Positions 13,505 to 22,863 of a stretch of 23,061 nt of DNA are shown here, in pieces (within the stretch, counting starts at the first letter, position 1; every line of letters starts with the position of its first letter). Under the pieces are notes generated by a model. It ran no database searches and was not told where the DNA came from. It saw only the letters and a list, made by a program, of their open reading frames with translations. The DNA lies in the NCBI RefSeq assembly GCF_036781485.1, contig NZ_DAIQAX010000016.1:1-23061 (forward strand), in the 5' to 3' direction. A program made the translations under genes and the position numbers. This stretch comes from Thermocrinis sp. GTDB lineage: Bacteria > Aquificota > Aquificia > Aquificales > Aquificaceae.

Positions 13505-15471
13505 ACTGGGCTTTGGCCCTTGCCCTGGCTTTCTCTTTTCTTTTTGCTCTCCTTCCCCATATCCTTGAGATAAGGCAATACTTTAAAAATCAAGACCTTT
13601 TCTTTTTGGATGGAAAGCCGTTTATTCAAAACCCGGATGGATACTTCTTTGGAAGGCTTGCCAAGGAGTGGGCTGAGGGGGGGTGGGAAGAGATGGATGA
13701 TTTGAGAAACTTCCCAGAGGATGGGATTAAGTATAAATACATACCCCTTATAAGTTTTATTTATGGCTCCCTGATCAAGCTTACCGGTCTCCCCTTAGAG
13801 TGGGTTGGTTTTTGGTTTTCTCCCATACTGGGAAGCTTGTTTGTTATTCCTTTGGTACTCTTTTGGTATTTTGCGGGCAATCTTTTGTTGGGTTTTGGAA
13901 CTGCCATCATAACCGCCCTTTCTAGCGCCTATCTTATGAGGGTTTTTGTTTTGGATATAGACACGGACAGCATGAACCTATTCTTTATCTTTTCCATAGC
14001 TCTCTTTCTTCTTCTCTCTTACAAAAACATGGAAAAAAGGCGTGCCTATCTATACTGCTCACTCGCCCTTCTGTTTAGTTTTCTGTTTTACTGGTGGTAT
14101 GCTCATACGGAGTTCTTTGTTCTTTCCTTTCTTGGCTTTTGGCTTTTGGTGTGGAAAAGTGGAAGGCTTTTCCTTTTCTCTATATTTGGCTTTTTAGTAC
14201 TCTGGGTAGGCATATCTTACATGACTGGTTATTTTTTAGGACTGGACATTCTCTACAGGTTATTTCTTTACTTTGGTTTTAATCTACCTGTAGTGGAATC
14301 GCAGACTGTTCCCGAAGTGCTCAGAACTATCGGCGAACAGTCTAAGGTGACCTTCCTTAGAACTTCCACCCTTTATTTTTCTTCTGAGATACCCTTTTAC
14401 ATAGCCTTGTTCTCTTTTCCGCTGTTCTTGCTGAGATATATAAAGACTAACCTCTTACTTCTTCCCTTGTTCGTGCTTTTTCTTTTTGCCATACTGCATG
14501 GTAACAACAGACTTTACCTTTATGTTAGCCCCATAATAGGGGCGAGTTTTGTTTATGGTGTGTATCTAATATCAAAATTAAAGAGCTATATGGAAAAGAA
14601 GAGTTTGAAGCTCTTCGTGAGTTATGCCTTTCCCCTGCTTATGCTTTTTATAGCTATAAACTGGCTTTCTCTGCTGGATAGGTTTCCGGGTCATTTTATA
14701 AGTAAGGAAGTTGTTAAGGATCTAAAAAAGCTCAAAGAGCTCACACCGGAAGGATCCAAAATACTAACCTGGTGGGATTACGGTTATGCCATTGCCTACT
14801 ATTCAAAGCGTGTAGTTTTTCACGATGGGGGCTCCCAGTTTTCTACAAAAACCCCCCTCATAGCTTATGGGTTTATGAACGAAGAAAAGAAGGCTTATAG
14901 AATATTCTCCTGCGTCTCTGACCCTGTTTTCAATCTTAAAGCCTTCCAGCAAGTAAAGGAAAAGGGACTCTTTAAAGCTCTTGAGGGGATTGTAGAATAC
15001 TGCAAGAAAGCACCCCATCCAAGAATTTATTTACTCATTACAGAAGACATGATAAGTAAATCAGGTGCCATTTCTTACTTAGGTATTGGTAAAAGTTTTT
15101 CAATACTAAAACTTCCAAGGTGTAATCCTCCAAACTGTAAGGAATATATAAAAAATGATGAGGGCTTGTATATTCAGAACTTCAATGGTTCCCCCACAGA
15201 GTATCAGGCAAAGGAAATAATAATAATTGACCAAAAGGCTGGTATTGAAAAGGTCAGTGCCTTTAACAACGCCAAAGGAACAATATACTTAGTTAAAAAA
15301 GGTGGAGAGACTTATGGGTTTTTCATCCCTGAAAGATTAAAGAAATCTTCGCTAATAACCCTTTACACAATTCGTAAGGACAGAGAAGGTTTTAGGCTTG
15401 TTTACGATAACTTTCCATATACAGTGCTCTATGAAATCACCTTGCATAAACAGCCTCAATCCTTGCAGTAG
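13489..15471 (+). CDS. STT3/PglB-type oligosaccharyltransferase
   Basis: A 660-residue membrane enzyme that would transfer a lipid-linked glycan to asparagine. It has about a dozen spans up to residue 395, then a periplasmic domain with the hallmark WWDYG (428-432). Residues corresponding to the PglB active site can be placed: Asp50 in QNPDGYFF, Arg151 and DTD (158-160), the TIxE-like TVPE (273-276) with Glu276, and Arg341. The gene starts at ATG 13489, within the end of the helix-less pilin, with a weak AAGG 8 nt upstream. Its stop overlaps the convergent pilX by 35 nt. Pilins and PilY1 nearby carry N-x-S/T sites and are plausible acceptors (inference). The more usual pilin glycosyltransferases, PilO/PglL type, lack this WWDYG motif. 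Confidence 0.88.
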   Translation: MLHRINWALALALAFSFLFALLPHILEIRQYFKNQDLFFLDGKPFIQNPDGYFFGRLAKEWAEGGWEEMDDLRNFPEDGIKYKYIPLISFIYGSLIKLTGLPLEWVGFWFSPILGSLFVIPLVLFWYFAGNLLLGFGTAIITALSSAYLMRVFVLDIDTDSMNLFFIFSIALFLLLSYKNMEKRRAYLYCSLALLFSFLFYWWYAHTEFFVLSFLGFWLLVWKSGRLFLFSIFGFLVLWVGISYMTGYFLGLDILYRLFLYFGFNLPVVESQTVPEVLRTIGEQSKVTFLRTSTLYFSSEIPFYIALFSFPLFLLRYIKTNLLLLPLFVLFLFAILHGNNRLYLYVSPIIGASFVYGVYLISKLKSYMEKKSLKLFVSYAFPLLMLFIAINWLSLLDRFPGHFISKEVVKDLKKLKELTPEGSKILTWWDYGYAIAYYSKRVVFHDGGSQFSTKTPLIAYGFMNEEKKAYRIFSCVSDPVFNLKAFQQVKEKGLFKALEGIVEYCKKAPHPRIYLLITEDMISKSGAISYLGIGKSFSILKLPRCNPPNCKEYIKNDEGLYIQNFNGSPTEYQAKEIIIIDQKAGIEKVSAFNNAKGTIYLVKKGGETYGFFIPERLKKSSLITLYTIRKDREGFRLVYDNFPYTVLYEITLHKQPQSLQ

Positions 15472-15943
15472 ATCCCTGAGGACCGCTCGCCACAGAAACT
15501 ATTGAGTATATATAACCCCTGGGAGGCAGTTTAGTATAAGCCACCCCTGTTATTTGTTCCCCGGGTGGTGGAACATAACCAACCAAACACAACGTTACTT
15601 CATTCCCAAAAGTCTCTGTTATACCTTGAAGTCTATAATAAAGAGAAAACCTACAGCAGTTATTTCCTTGCAACTGAGCACCAGCCGGACACTCACCACT
15701 AAGTAAGGTATCAAAGATACCGCTCCTTATCTGAGAAACTGCATGGTTTACTCCGCTTACTGCAGCATCCCTTACAGATGTGTATGTCTTTACTCTTTCC
15801 GCTGTGCCCATGGTTCTCATCAGTATGTAGTAAAGCCCTGCAATGGCTAACGCCACCAGTATACCCGTTACTAAAACGGATATTAAGGCTACACCTTTTA
15901 CTGTAGGTTGTAAAGTGGTATGTCTTCTTCTATAAGTCTCCAT
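15437..15943 (-). CDS. pilX: Minor pilin PilX-like
   Basis: A 168-residue prepilin-like protein. After a 17-residue leader ending TVKG comes VALISVLVTGILVALAIAGL, the PilX-type hydrophobic helix that lacks Glu5, as is usual for PilX/GspK-like tip subunits. The head has four cysteines (GECP, NNCC, TLC). ATG 15943 is preferred because GGAGGG lies 8 nt upstream; an earlier ATG at 15985 would add 14 residues. The start overlaps pilW by 46 nt, so it is the last gene of the pilY1-fimT-pilV-pilW-pilX operon. PilX-like proteins join the priming complex that starts pilus assembly. Assignment to PilX rests on helix type and gene order. Confidence 0.75.
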   Translation of the reverse strand: METYRRRHTTLQPTVKGVALISVLVTGILVALAIAGLYYILMRTMGTAERVKTYTSVRDAAVSGVNHAVSQIRSGIFDTLLSGECPAGAQLQGNNCCRFSLYYRLQGITETFGNEVTLCLVGYVPPPGEQITGVAYTKLPPRGYIYSIVSVASGPQGSTARIEAVYAR

Positions 15944-16806
15944 CTGTATTCCCTCCAAGCTGGTTGGGTTGCTATGCTTCCACATCTTTCAAAGGTGTTT
16001 GGTGGATCTATTAAAGCACCCGTCCTTCCTCCAACCTGTATTAACATACAAAGCCTGATGGCTACCAAGTTTCTGAAGTCCGCAGGAGGATTCTCACTGT
16101 ACTGCACACCATCGTAGTACCTAACCCTAAAAACCGCAATACAACTTGCTACAGGTTGTGGAATATCCCCACTTATTTCCTTCATGAGATTAAAAGTATT
16201 AGGGGCGCATTCTTTGGGCAAATTTGTACCTCTAAGATAGTATCTTACTGCAAACCTATCCAGACTGTAGCCGTCGGTTTCAAATATTATAGTGTTAGGC
16301 CTGGACGGATCACATGCTGTCAATAGAGACTTGGTAACAAGGTCAAGGCATAAAGAGGAGTTTGTGTTGGGTATACTTGGACATTCCTCAAAGGTCCATC
16401 TCCTACTTTGTCTATTTATATTTCCCACATTATCCACTATCCACCAACATCCCGAAAATGTAAACTCTCTTGTTGCTAAACTAACGAAATAGAATTCATC
16501 GGAGTTACCACAACTCACCCTGCCTATAGTTGAGTTTGAACTTGCAAAACCTGCAAGATTACCGCAAGCAGGGTTGGGCCAAAATCTAAGCATGTTTGAA
16601 GGCACTCCAAAGCCGGTGGTAGCTATGTCTTTCCTTATTTGATAGAGCAAAGTTTCCACGTCCTGCTCATTCTTAGCCACTAAGGATTGAGTAATGGCCT
16701 GCTGAACAATTGTTCTATACGCATAGAATATTCCCCCAGCCAGTATTAAGGTTATGGCTATGACTACCAGAAGTTCAATCAGTGTCATACCTCTTCTAAA
16801 TTTCAT
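15898..16806 (-). CDS. pilW: Minor pilin PilW-like
   Basis: A 302-residue prepilin with leader MKFRRG and helix MTLIELLVVIAITLILAGGI; Glu5 is present and the methylated residue would be Met1. The long helix and extended head (about 270 residues) with RYY...R-V-RYYDG near 188-234 are typical of PilW. Ten cysteines are spread through the head (81, 99, 120, 142, 153, 165, 200, 222, 253, 275). The start overlaps the pilV stop in an ATGA, and the end overlaps pilX. PilW works with PilV, PilX and FimU/FimT to form the pilus tip carrying PilY1. Confidence 0.85.
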   Translation of the reverse strand: MKFRRGMTLIELLVVIAITLILAGGIFYAYRTIVQQAITQSLVAKNEQDVETLLYQIRKDIATTGFGVPSNMLRFWPNPACGNLAGFASSNSTIGRVSCGNSDEFYFVSLATREFTFSGCWWIVDNVGNINRQSRRWTFEECPSIPNTNSSLCLDLVTKSLLTACDPSRPNTIIFETDGYSLDRFAVRYYLRGTNLPKECAPNTFNLMKEISGDIPQPVASCIAVFRVRYYDGVQYSENPPADFRNLVAIRLCMLIQVGGRTGALIDPPNTFERCGSIATQPAWREYRWRLIEEDIPLYNLQ

Positions 16807-17462
16807 GGCATGCTCCTAATCACTGTGCTGGATATATATTTGTAATTTCTTTGAGGATCAAAGTACCAAACTACAATACCAACCGCCCTGCCTATCTCTG
16901 CGTTTGTATCACTTCTACGTATGCTTGCCAAATTTGTGGCAGTGTAGATAAACCTTCCCTTGTATCTTTCTCCACAATTCATTCCAGGAATAGGGGTTCC
17001 CGTATCTCTGTAGCAACACCCACAAGAATTCGGACCGCAATTGCAAGGAACTACCCTCAGCCAAGCTGCCACATTCATGGGGTTTGAAATGTAATCCCGA
17101 TTGGCTCCACTGTATGGGTCATAAAAGTCAGCTATCTGGTCTCCGTCTGTGTCTGCATTTTCAAAGGTGCAACTGGCGTTCAGGAGACAGTTAGAACTAT
17201 CCCAGTTGTTGGGATAGCTATAACCTACAGCACACAGGAATGGGCTGGGGTTATTCGAATCACACAAAGCACTAGGATTGAATTGGGCAGACCTGATGTA
17301 ATTGCTTAAGTGGTTTAATATCTCGCTTGCCCTGTCCTTTAACTGGTTTCTAATTTGCAATTCTTTATAAAGAAGTATGCCACGCAAGAATCCAGTCATA
17401 AGTATGAACAGTATCAGCATAGCAACAAGAAATTCTATAAGTGTAAAGCCCTTTCTATTCAT
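16803..17462 (-). CDS. pilV: Minor pilin PilV-like, cysteine-rich, with a calcium-type loop
   Basis: A 219-residue prepilin: leader MNRKG, then FTLIEFLVAMLILFILMTGF with Glu5. The FLVAMLI start is typical of PilV. The head is unusual: ten cysteines, with a dense cluster CNCGPNSCGCC (140-150), and a D-x-D-x-D-x3-D run at residues 104-112 (DTDGDQIAD) that looks like an EF-hand or dockerin-type calcium loop. It overlaps fimT by 8 nt and pilW by 4 nt. The likely role is a tip-complex minor pilin that helps initiate assembly and display PilY1. Confidence 0.85.
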   Translation of the reverse strand: MNRKGFTLIEFLVAMLILFILMTGFLRGILLYKELQIRNQLKDRASEILNHLSNYIRSAQFNPSALCDSNNPSPFLCAVGYSYPNNWDSSNCLLNASCTFENADTDGDQIADFYDPYSGANRDYISNPMNVAAWLRVVPCNCGPNSCGCCYRDTGTPIPGMNCGERYKGRFIYTATNLASIRRSDTNAEIGRAVGIVVWYFDPQRNYKYISSTVIRSMP

Positions 17463-17931
17463 ACCTGACCCTCCCCAACCTGTTTAATATAACAATCCTA
17501 CTGCCGTAAGCGTTTTTTAGTGTGACACTTCCCATTCCCAAACCGCACCCACAATTCAGTGGATAACCCCTTCGATCAAAAACTACGCAGAAATCGTTAT
17601 CCGGCACTACACCTGAGGGAAGGGAAACTAACCTTTGTGTGGAACTATCATTTGTACAGTTAGGAGTTGCATCCTGGCAACCGCTTTGGACTGTGAATAT
17701 CTTATATTGCTCACTGCCTCTGCATAATCTTATTCCCCAGGTTGCATTGGAGGATATGGACCTGAACTGAACTTCCTTTATATCGTTAGCCACTTGAGTC
17801 ATTGCGGAGTATAGCCTTTCTCTGAGAACCATGTTTCTTAGCCCCATTAAAAATGCACCAGCCAAAATGGAGATTATTACAACCACAACCAAAAGCTCAA
17901 ATATGGTATAACCTTTTACTTTTCTATCCAT
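17455..17931 (-). CDS. fimT: Minor pilin FimT/FimU-like (GspH family)
   Basis: A 158-residue prepilin: leader MDRKVKG, then YTIFELLVVVVIISILAGAF with Glu5. The segment after the helix (VANDIKEVQFRSISSNATWGIRL) and the final strand LGRVRY fit the GspH/FimT domain, in which an R-S/A-x-A-hydroxyl segment packs against the helix. Six cysteines are present, two of them in CGCG near the end. The start overlaps the pilY1 stop by 16 nt. It would be one of the minor pilins of the priming complex; FimU is the other name for this position in the operon. Confidence 0.82.
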   Translation of the reverse strand: MDRKVKGYTIFELLVVVVIISILAGAFLMGLRNMVLRERLYSAMTQVANDIKEVQFRSISSNATWGIRLCRGSEQYKIFTVQSGCQDATPNCTNDSSTQRLVSLPSGVVPDNDFCVVFDRRGYPLNCGCGLGMGSVTLKNAYGSRIVILNRLGRVRYE

Positions 17932-20900
17932 AGGATAAATCTCCCCTCTGTTTCAGATGCCCTTTGCTGGCTTATCCTAAGAATCAATCCACTGCCTATT
18001 TGGAAGAACTTTTCCACACCTTTACTGCTAGAGGCTGATTGCATAGCTTGGAAAGGATTCCCCAATGGAGGCATACCTCTACCAGCTTCTATCTTAGAAA
18101 GTATCTGAACGTTCTGTCCTACTATTATAGGACCGGAAATAGCAGCCGGTGAAAGCACTGACGGTCTCGGATAGGGCTTACCATTTTTGTAATAAACGGC
18201 TATAAGATTAGAGGAGCCCTCCGCTTGGCAGATATCCGCCGATGGAACAAAGGTAAGAGCGTCCACTATGCCACCAAGCACTAAAGGTTGAGAGTAAATG
18301 CCTTCACCTGTTAGCTCGTGATACCAGCCCCTTGTTGGCTCGGTAAATCCTCCGCTGTAGTATGTATTGTAGACAACGTTCTTCATACCGCAACCCGTTG
18401 AATCACAGAAACACAGCTGTTTTACTTCGGATACAGTTACTGCAGTTGTTGAGTTGGTGACATTCTCTAAATTATTTTTTCTGTAGGTAGTGCAAGCTGT
18501 CCCATCCCAGTTATCATCCTTAAAACCTATAAAGTAGTTTTTGTAAGGAATTGTCCTATCACCCTGACTTAGATACCTGCCGGTTCCAAAGAATACCCAA
18601 AGCCTGCCATTTTCATCTTTTGTAAAGTTTGGAGCACCAAAGACCGGTGGAGTGTGCTGGTTTGTTTCAAATGTCCCAAGATCCACAACATTGCACACAT
18701 CACTACTTGCAAGACTGCCTACCATTTTATAGTTGCTTCCAGACCTAAGACTTAGCCTGTAGAAGTTACCCCAGGTATTACCCGCATTAGTTTTTCCATA
18801 TACGCCAAAGTATATAACATCGTCTTGATAATCGCTATCCACATCTACAACCGATATATCTCCCACCGCAGCGTTCACGTCGCCGGGAATTGGAATATCT
18901 ATAGTTTTAACTATTCCGCCGGTTCTTAAGTCTATGAAATAAAGCTTGGGAAGATTTGTGAAGCTTTCTCCAGCTGGGTCCCTTGGACCTGTGCCTATTA
19001 CCACATACCACTCACCGTTTTTGTCCCTATCCCCCAAACGAATTACAGCCGGGAACGAGATAGTTAATGTTTGATCTGGCAAAGAAACTTCCCAAAGAAG
19101 GGTTGGTTTAGGCTGGGTACCATTTAACCAATCTGTCAGGTCCAATGCGAATACAGAGGAGGAATAACTACCAAGAGCTTTTCCACCAAATCCCATTGTC
19201 CCTATAAGCACTGTCCTCCAGCTGTTTGGATTTTTGGGTGAGTTGGCAGGTCCACCGATGGAGGCATCAAAAACAAAGGTTCTGTAATCCACAGTTGGAA
19301 CCCTGCAGTAGTCTGATCTACCATACCAAACAAGATAGGGGAGTGCATTTTTGGGTATGAAAGCCCATTCTTCTTTACCCACTTGGTTATTGCTGGCGTC
19401 GTTATAAGAGTTTACAAGTCTGATTGGATTGTTTGGATCCCCAGTTTCCTTTATAAAGCCGATCCTAAAAGCATGCAACATACCATCGTTTGCTCCCACA
19501 AACATAAAGGATGTCCTATTTCTATAGTTTGTGGTACGGATGTAATCGAGATAAGTGCTATCTCCATACCTAAGATGGTAGACGTTGTTTGGCTCTGCCC
19601 CCGTAACCGAAGGCGTGGAATTAACAATATCCCCAAGCTTCCAAGTTCTAATTCCAGAACCCCCATAGGTAGGACATACCCTTAAGAATGTTGTATTATC
19701 AAACTCTCTTATCCTTTGGACGTTTGCAAAGCTTCCGCAGGTTGGGTCTCCACGCAAGTTTTCACCCCTAATATACCTTATTATGCATTCAGCCTGAGAA
19801 TTGGTTATACTACTATCCGCCGTTTGGAATATGGGAAGTAAGGTGCTAACTTCTGAAGTGGTAAAATCTTGCAATGTACCGTTTTTATTGTAGTATATTC
19901 TTCTATCTCCCGCTGAGGTATTAGCAAGGGCGCATCCCCCATCAAAAACCGGGATTACCTCGTTAAAAGATTTAACTAATTCCCTACTGCAAGATGTGGA
20001 GATATCTGGTTGGTTTAGTATGGCGACTTTTGTTTCGTTGCTGGAAGCGTCAAAGAAAAACATGAAGATCTTATCAAAGGCAGCACCCACTAAGTTGAGT
20101 ATCTTGTTTGTAATTGTATCCTCCCTTAGGTTTTGCTTTGTATCCACCCAAAAAGAGCGCAAAAAGCCTATCCAGGATATTTCCTTTCCGTCGGTGGTTG
20201 TGTATTTTGGATAGAAGTAAGGTTGGACTATAACAGAAGATACTGATGCTCTGGATGTAAGTGTGGCAACGGTGGCACCTGAAGATGCCCTGCTTAGGAT
20301 ATCTGAGAAAACTTTTGTTAAAGATTCCTCTATTTTGGTTGGGTTAGCCACAAAGAAATAAGTATCAGGCACACTGTTTCCGTCTTTGTCCCATTCACTT
20401 TGTAAATCTGGAACATTATTTCCATTTACGTCATCAAACCCGCCCCACTTTGCGGCGTACCAGAGTGGGTCTTTGAGCTGTCTAGCAGTAGTCCCAGAAA
20501 CTGTAAAGGTTCTACTCCAAGTTAAAGGCATGTTGGCAACGACAGACGGTGTATCGCCATCAGAACTGTTAGGAACGTCTTTGTCTTTTACAACAAGCCA
20601 TTGTCCATCCTCCGTCGTCCCACTTATGAAGAAACCCAAAACTTGATCAATACATCCAGCAGCATACTCCGAGGTTAATTTAACCTCAATTTGATTAGTT
20701 CCGATCGGTCTGATTTCATACAAGACCACTGCATCCATATCGTGGTCTGCACCTTGTTCTACGTCTTCAAAGTTTATCCTAAACTTGGCGTAGGTTAAAT
20801 TTCCGCTTGAATCGTAATCAACCTGTTCTACATAAAAATCAACTATTTGATTTGTAGGACAAAACGCATTTGAGCTGCATCCGCTGATAGTTAAGTTTCC

Positions 20901-22814
20901 GCGCCCATCCCTGCTAACAGTGCATTTTCGAAAGCAATTATTGAATACATCGATGCACCCGCTTACGCTTTTCGCAAGTGGAGCTATCCTTACTTCTCTA
21001 TCACCTACCTTAATTGCTATATCTGGTATCGGAGACGATAAAACCACAGAGTAAGTTTTTAAGTTTGGTGGGCGTCGTCCAGTAAAGTTATCTCTAAACA
21101 TCGTGTTTGCGTAATAGGCTATGCTGGCAGAGTAATAACTTCCCTGTTTTGTGGGCTCTTCTGGACAAAGCCCTCTTATGGTAGAAAGGCTGGATACAGA
21201 CTTGGAAGAACATATGAAATCATAAAAAGAACCACTTTGCCCAATAAAGTAGTTACCAGTTATTCCTTCGGAAGTGCTGATGGTGTTTGCAAGAGTTGAA
21301 ACATTTAATCCAATCAAGTCTCCACTTAAACCACCAAAAGCTGACCCAGGAAGCTTGTCTGAATCATAGCTTGGATAGGGATCACTAAAAACTATCACAA
21401 ACGGTTTTGAACATATTGGAAATAGGTCATAAGGCTTATAGTGTGTTGAACCACTTCTTATCCCCCAATCAGGTTTAGGCAAGTTCAGCCCGCTGTCTTG
21501 AGTTCCAGAATAGGTAAAATCAGATGTTGGAGAGCTCTTACCTGCAAGGTATCTTACAGCTTCATACATCATCTCTGCAATAGGATTGCCCCACATCCTG
21601 CATTGCCCTTCTGATAATGGAGCGTTTGTAATCCATCCACAGGATCCTCCAGATGGATCTTGATAAGAGTAATCAGAATATCTAAAACCTACTACGGTCA
21701 TTCTATTTAAGGTTAGAATTATGTTCCCTAGCACGTTTTCTAAGGTCTGAAATATTCCAGTATTTGGATTTAATTCATCCTGAATAGTCCAGATATTTTT
21801 TCTCAGAACTCCACCGCTTAGGTTCTTAGTGTAAGAACCTGTTAATAAACCAAAATACATTTTTGCTCTATCAACGCAAAGACCATCTGTGCTTGTATTA
21901 CAGTCGCTATCTGTATTACAAGGTTTAAGGGACTTACTGCACCATTTACCACCACCTTCGTATTCACCGTATTTTTGAAGAAGCCCAATCGGTTTATATG
22001 TCCCAGCTGGATATCTTTTACAATTCTCTTCAAGCCCAACGGACGGGTCGCAGACTTTGACTCTGATGTAATAATCCTGTATGTCATTTCTTGTCCCTAC
22101 AGGTCCTTGCCTAAACCCTCCTGATGTACCTGGCCCACTGCAAACCGCTTTCTCCGAGGATGCCCAATTCCATATTCTATTTGAGTCGTTTAAAGCTACC
22201 CTTATCTTTCTCGTATCCCCCATTGAGGTGCTGGTAATACAGAAGAGGTGTCTTTTACCAGAGAGGGGTGGGTCGAAAGGTGTTAGCTGTCTAGTATCTG
22301 CCCCTGCATATTCTTTTCCCCAACTGTGGGCATCCTGAGGAATGTAAGTAGCTTCAAGAACTGTTTCACTTACACTATCAGTGGACCTAAATCCACCATA
22401 AAGAACTTTTCTTATCACGTCAATGCGTGCCATGGTTAGCCAGTTCAAGAAGTTTCCGCTCCATTCGTTAGTTCCACCGCAGTATTTGTTGTTTGTTCTC
22501 CTTGTTGGAACGAATTTTGCATTGGCTCCGATACCTTCGTACCTATAACACTTATATGGATCAAAGTATCCATAATAGTCTATAGAATGTTTGTATCCTA
22601 CGTCCAGCCTTCCATCTCCGTCAAGGTCTGAAGCGTCGTTATAGGCTTCATAATAAATCTTGTGGTCCCTACCCATGACGAGCATTACAATAGGAGGCAC
22701 AGATGTTCCTACGGTAGGAGGTATGTAGCAATAATCAGACATACTTGCACTATAAGATTTTTGGGTGCTAAAAGATATCAATACCACCAGACAAAGGAGT
22801 AAAATCCTCCTCAT
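17916..22814 (-). CDS. pilY1: PilY1-like type IV pilus tip protein
   Basis: A 1632-residue exported protein. ATG 22814 is preferred because AGGAGG lies 8 nt upstream and it begins a signal peptide (MRRILLLCLVVLISFS); an ATG at 22850 would put 12 residues before it. The N-terminal part opens PPIVMLVMGRDHKIYYEAYN with DLDGDGRLD (63-71) instead of the DxSxS metal site of von Willebrand-type PilY1 proteins. PFVIVFSDPYPS (471-482) follows. Two calcium-type loops lie at about 794-803 (DDVNGNNVPD) and 809-817 (DKDGNSVPD). The C-terminal beta-propeller has GANDGMLHAF (1107-1116) and the PilY1 calcium loop DVDSDYQDD (1324-1332). It leads the minor-pilin operon and probably sits at the pilus tip, for adhesion and control of retraction. 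Confidence 0.92.
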   Translation of the reverse strand: MRRILLLCLVVLISFSTQKSYSASMSDYCYIPPTVGTSVPPIVMLVMGRDHKIYYEAYNDASDLDGDGRLDVGYKHSIDYYGYFDPYKCYRYEGIGANAKFVPTRRTNNKYCGGTNEWSGNFLNWLTMARIDVIRKVLYGGFRSTDSVSETVLEATYIPQDAHSWGKEYAGADTRQLTPFDPPLSGKRHLFCITSTSMGDTRKIRVALNDSNRIWNWASSEKAVCSGPGTSGGFRQGPVGTRNDIQDYYIRVKVCDPSVGLEENCKRYPAGTYKPIGLLQKYGEYEGGGKWCSKSLKPCNTDSDCNTSTDGLCVDRAKMYFGLLTGSYTKNLSGGVLRKNIWTIQDELNPNTGIFQTLENVLGNIILTLNRMTVVGFRYSDYSYQDPSGGSCGWITNAPLSEGQCRMWGNPIAEMMYEAVRYLAGKSSPTSDFTYSGTQDSGLNLPKPDWGIRSGSTHYKPYDLFPICSKPFVIVFSDPYPSYDSDKLPGSAFGGLSGDLIGLNVSTLANTISTSEGITGNYFIGQSGSFYDFICSSKSVSSLSTIRGLCPEEPTKQGSYYSASIAYYANTMFRDNFTGRRPPNLKTYSVVLSSPIPDIAIKVGDREVRIAPLAKSVSGCIDVFNNCFRKCTVSRDGRGNLTISGCSSNAFCPTNQIVDFYVEQVDYDSSGNLTYAKFRINFEDVEQGADHDMDAVVLYEIRPIGTNQIEVKLTSEYAAGCIDQVLGFFISGTTEDGQWLVVKDKDVPNSSDGDTPSVVANMPLTWSRTFTVSGTTARQLKDPLWYAAKWGGFDDVNGNNVPDLQSEWDKDGNSVPDTYFFVANPTKIEESLTKVFSDILSRASSGATVATLTSRASVSSVIVQPYFYPKYTTTDGKEISWIGFLRSFWVDTKQNLREDTITNKILNLVGAAFDKIFMFFFDASSNETKVAILNQPDISTSCSRELVKSFNEVIPVFDGGCALANTSAGDRRIYYNKNGTLQDFTTSEVSTLLPIFQTADSSITNSQAECIIRYIRGENLRGDPTCGSFANVQRIREFDNTTFLRVCPTYGGSGIRTWKLGDIVNSTPSVTGAEPNNVYHLRYGDSTYLDYIRTTNYRNRTSFMFVGANDGMLHAFRIGFIKETGDPNNPIRLVNSYNDASNNQVGKEEWAFIPKNALPYLVWYGRSDYCRVPTVDYRTFVFDASIGGPANSPKNPNSWRTVLIGTMGFGGKALGSYSSSVFALDLTDWLNGTQPKPTLLWEVSLPDQTLTISFPAVIRLGDRDKNGEWYVVIGTGPRDPAGESFTNLPKLYFIDLRTGGIVKTIDIPIPGDVNAAVGDISVVDVDSDYQDDVIYFGVYGKTNAGNTWGNFYRLSLRSGSNYKMVGSLASSDVCNVVDLGTFETNQHTPPVFGAPNFTKDENGRLWVFFGTGRYLSQGDRTIPYKNYFIGFKDDNWDGTACTTYRKNNLENVTNSTTAVTVSEVKQLCFCDSTGCGMKNVVYNTYYSGGFTEPTRGWYHELTGEGIYSQPLVLGGIVDALTFVPSADICQAEGSSNLIAVYYKNGKPYPRPSVLSPAAISGPIIVGQNVQILSKIEAGRGMPPLGNPFQAMQSASSSKGVEKFFQIGSGLILRISQQRASETEGRFILWIEK

Positions 22815-22863
22815 TTTCCAGTCCTCCTGTAAGTTAAAAGGATAATCCATTTAAAGTTTGCTA

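Noticed and set aside
17916..22814. Enrichment of N-x-S/T glycosylation sites in PilY1
   Set aside because: I counted about 18 sites, which is close to what its asparagine, serine and threonine content would give by chance, so it does not by itself support PilY1 as a glycosylation target.
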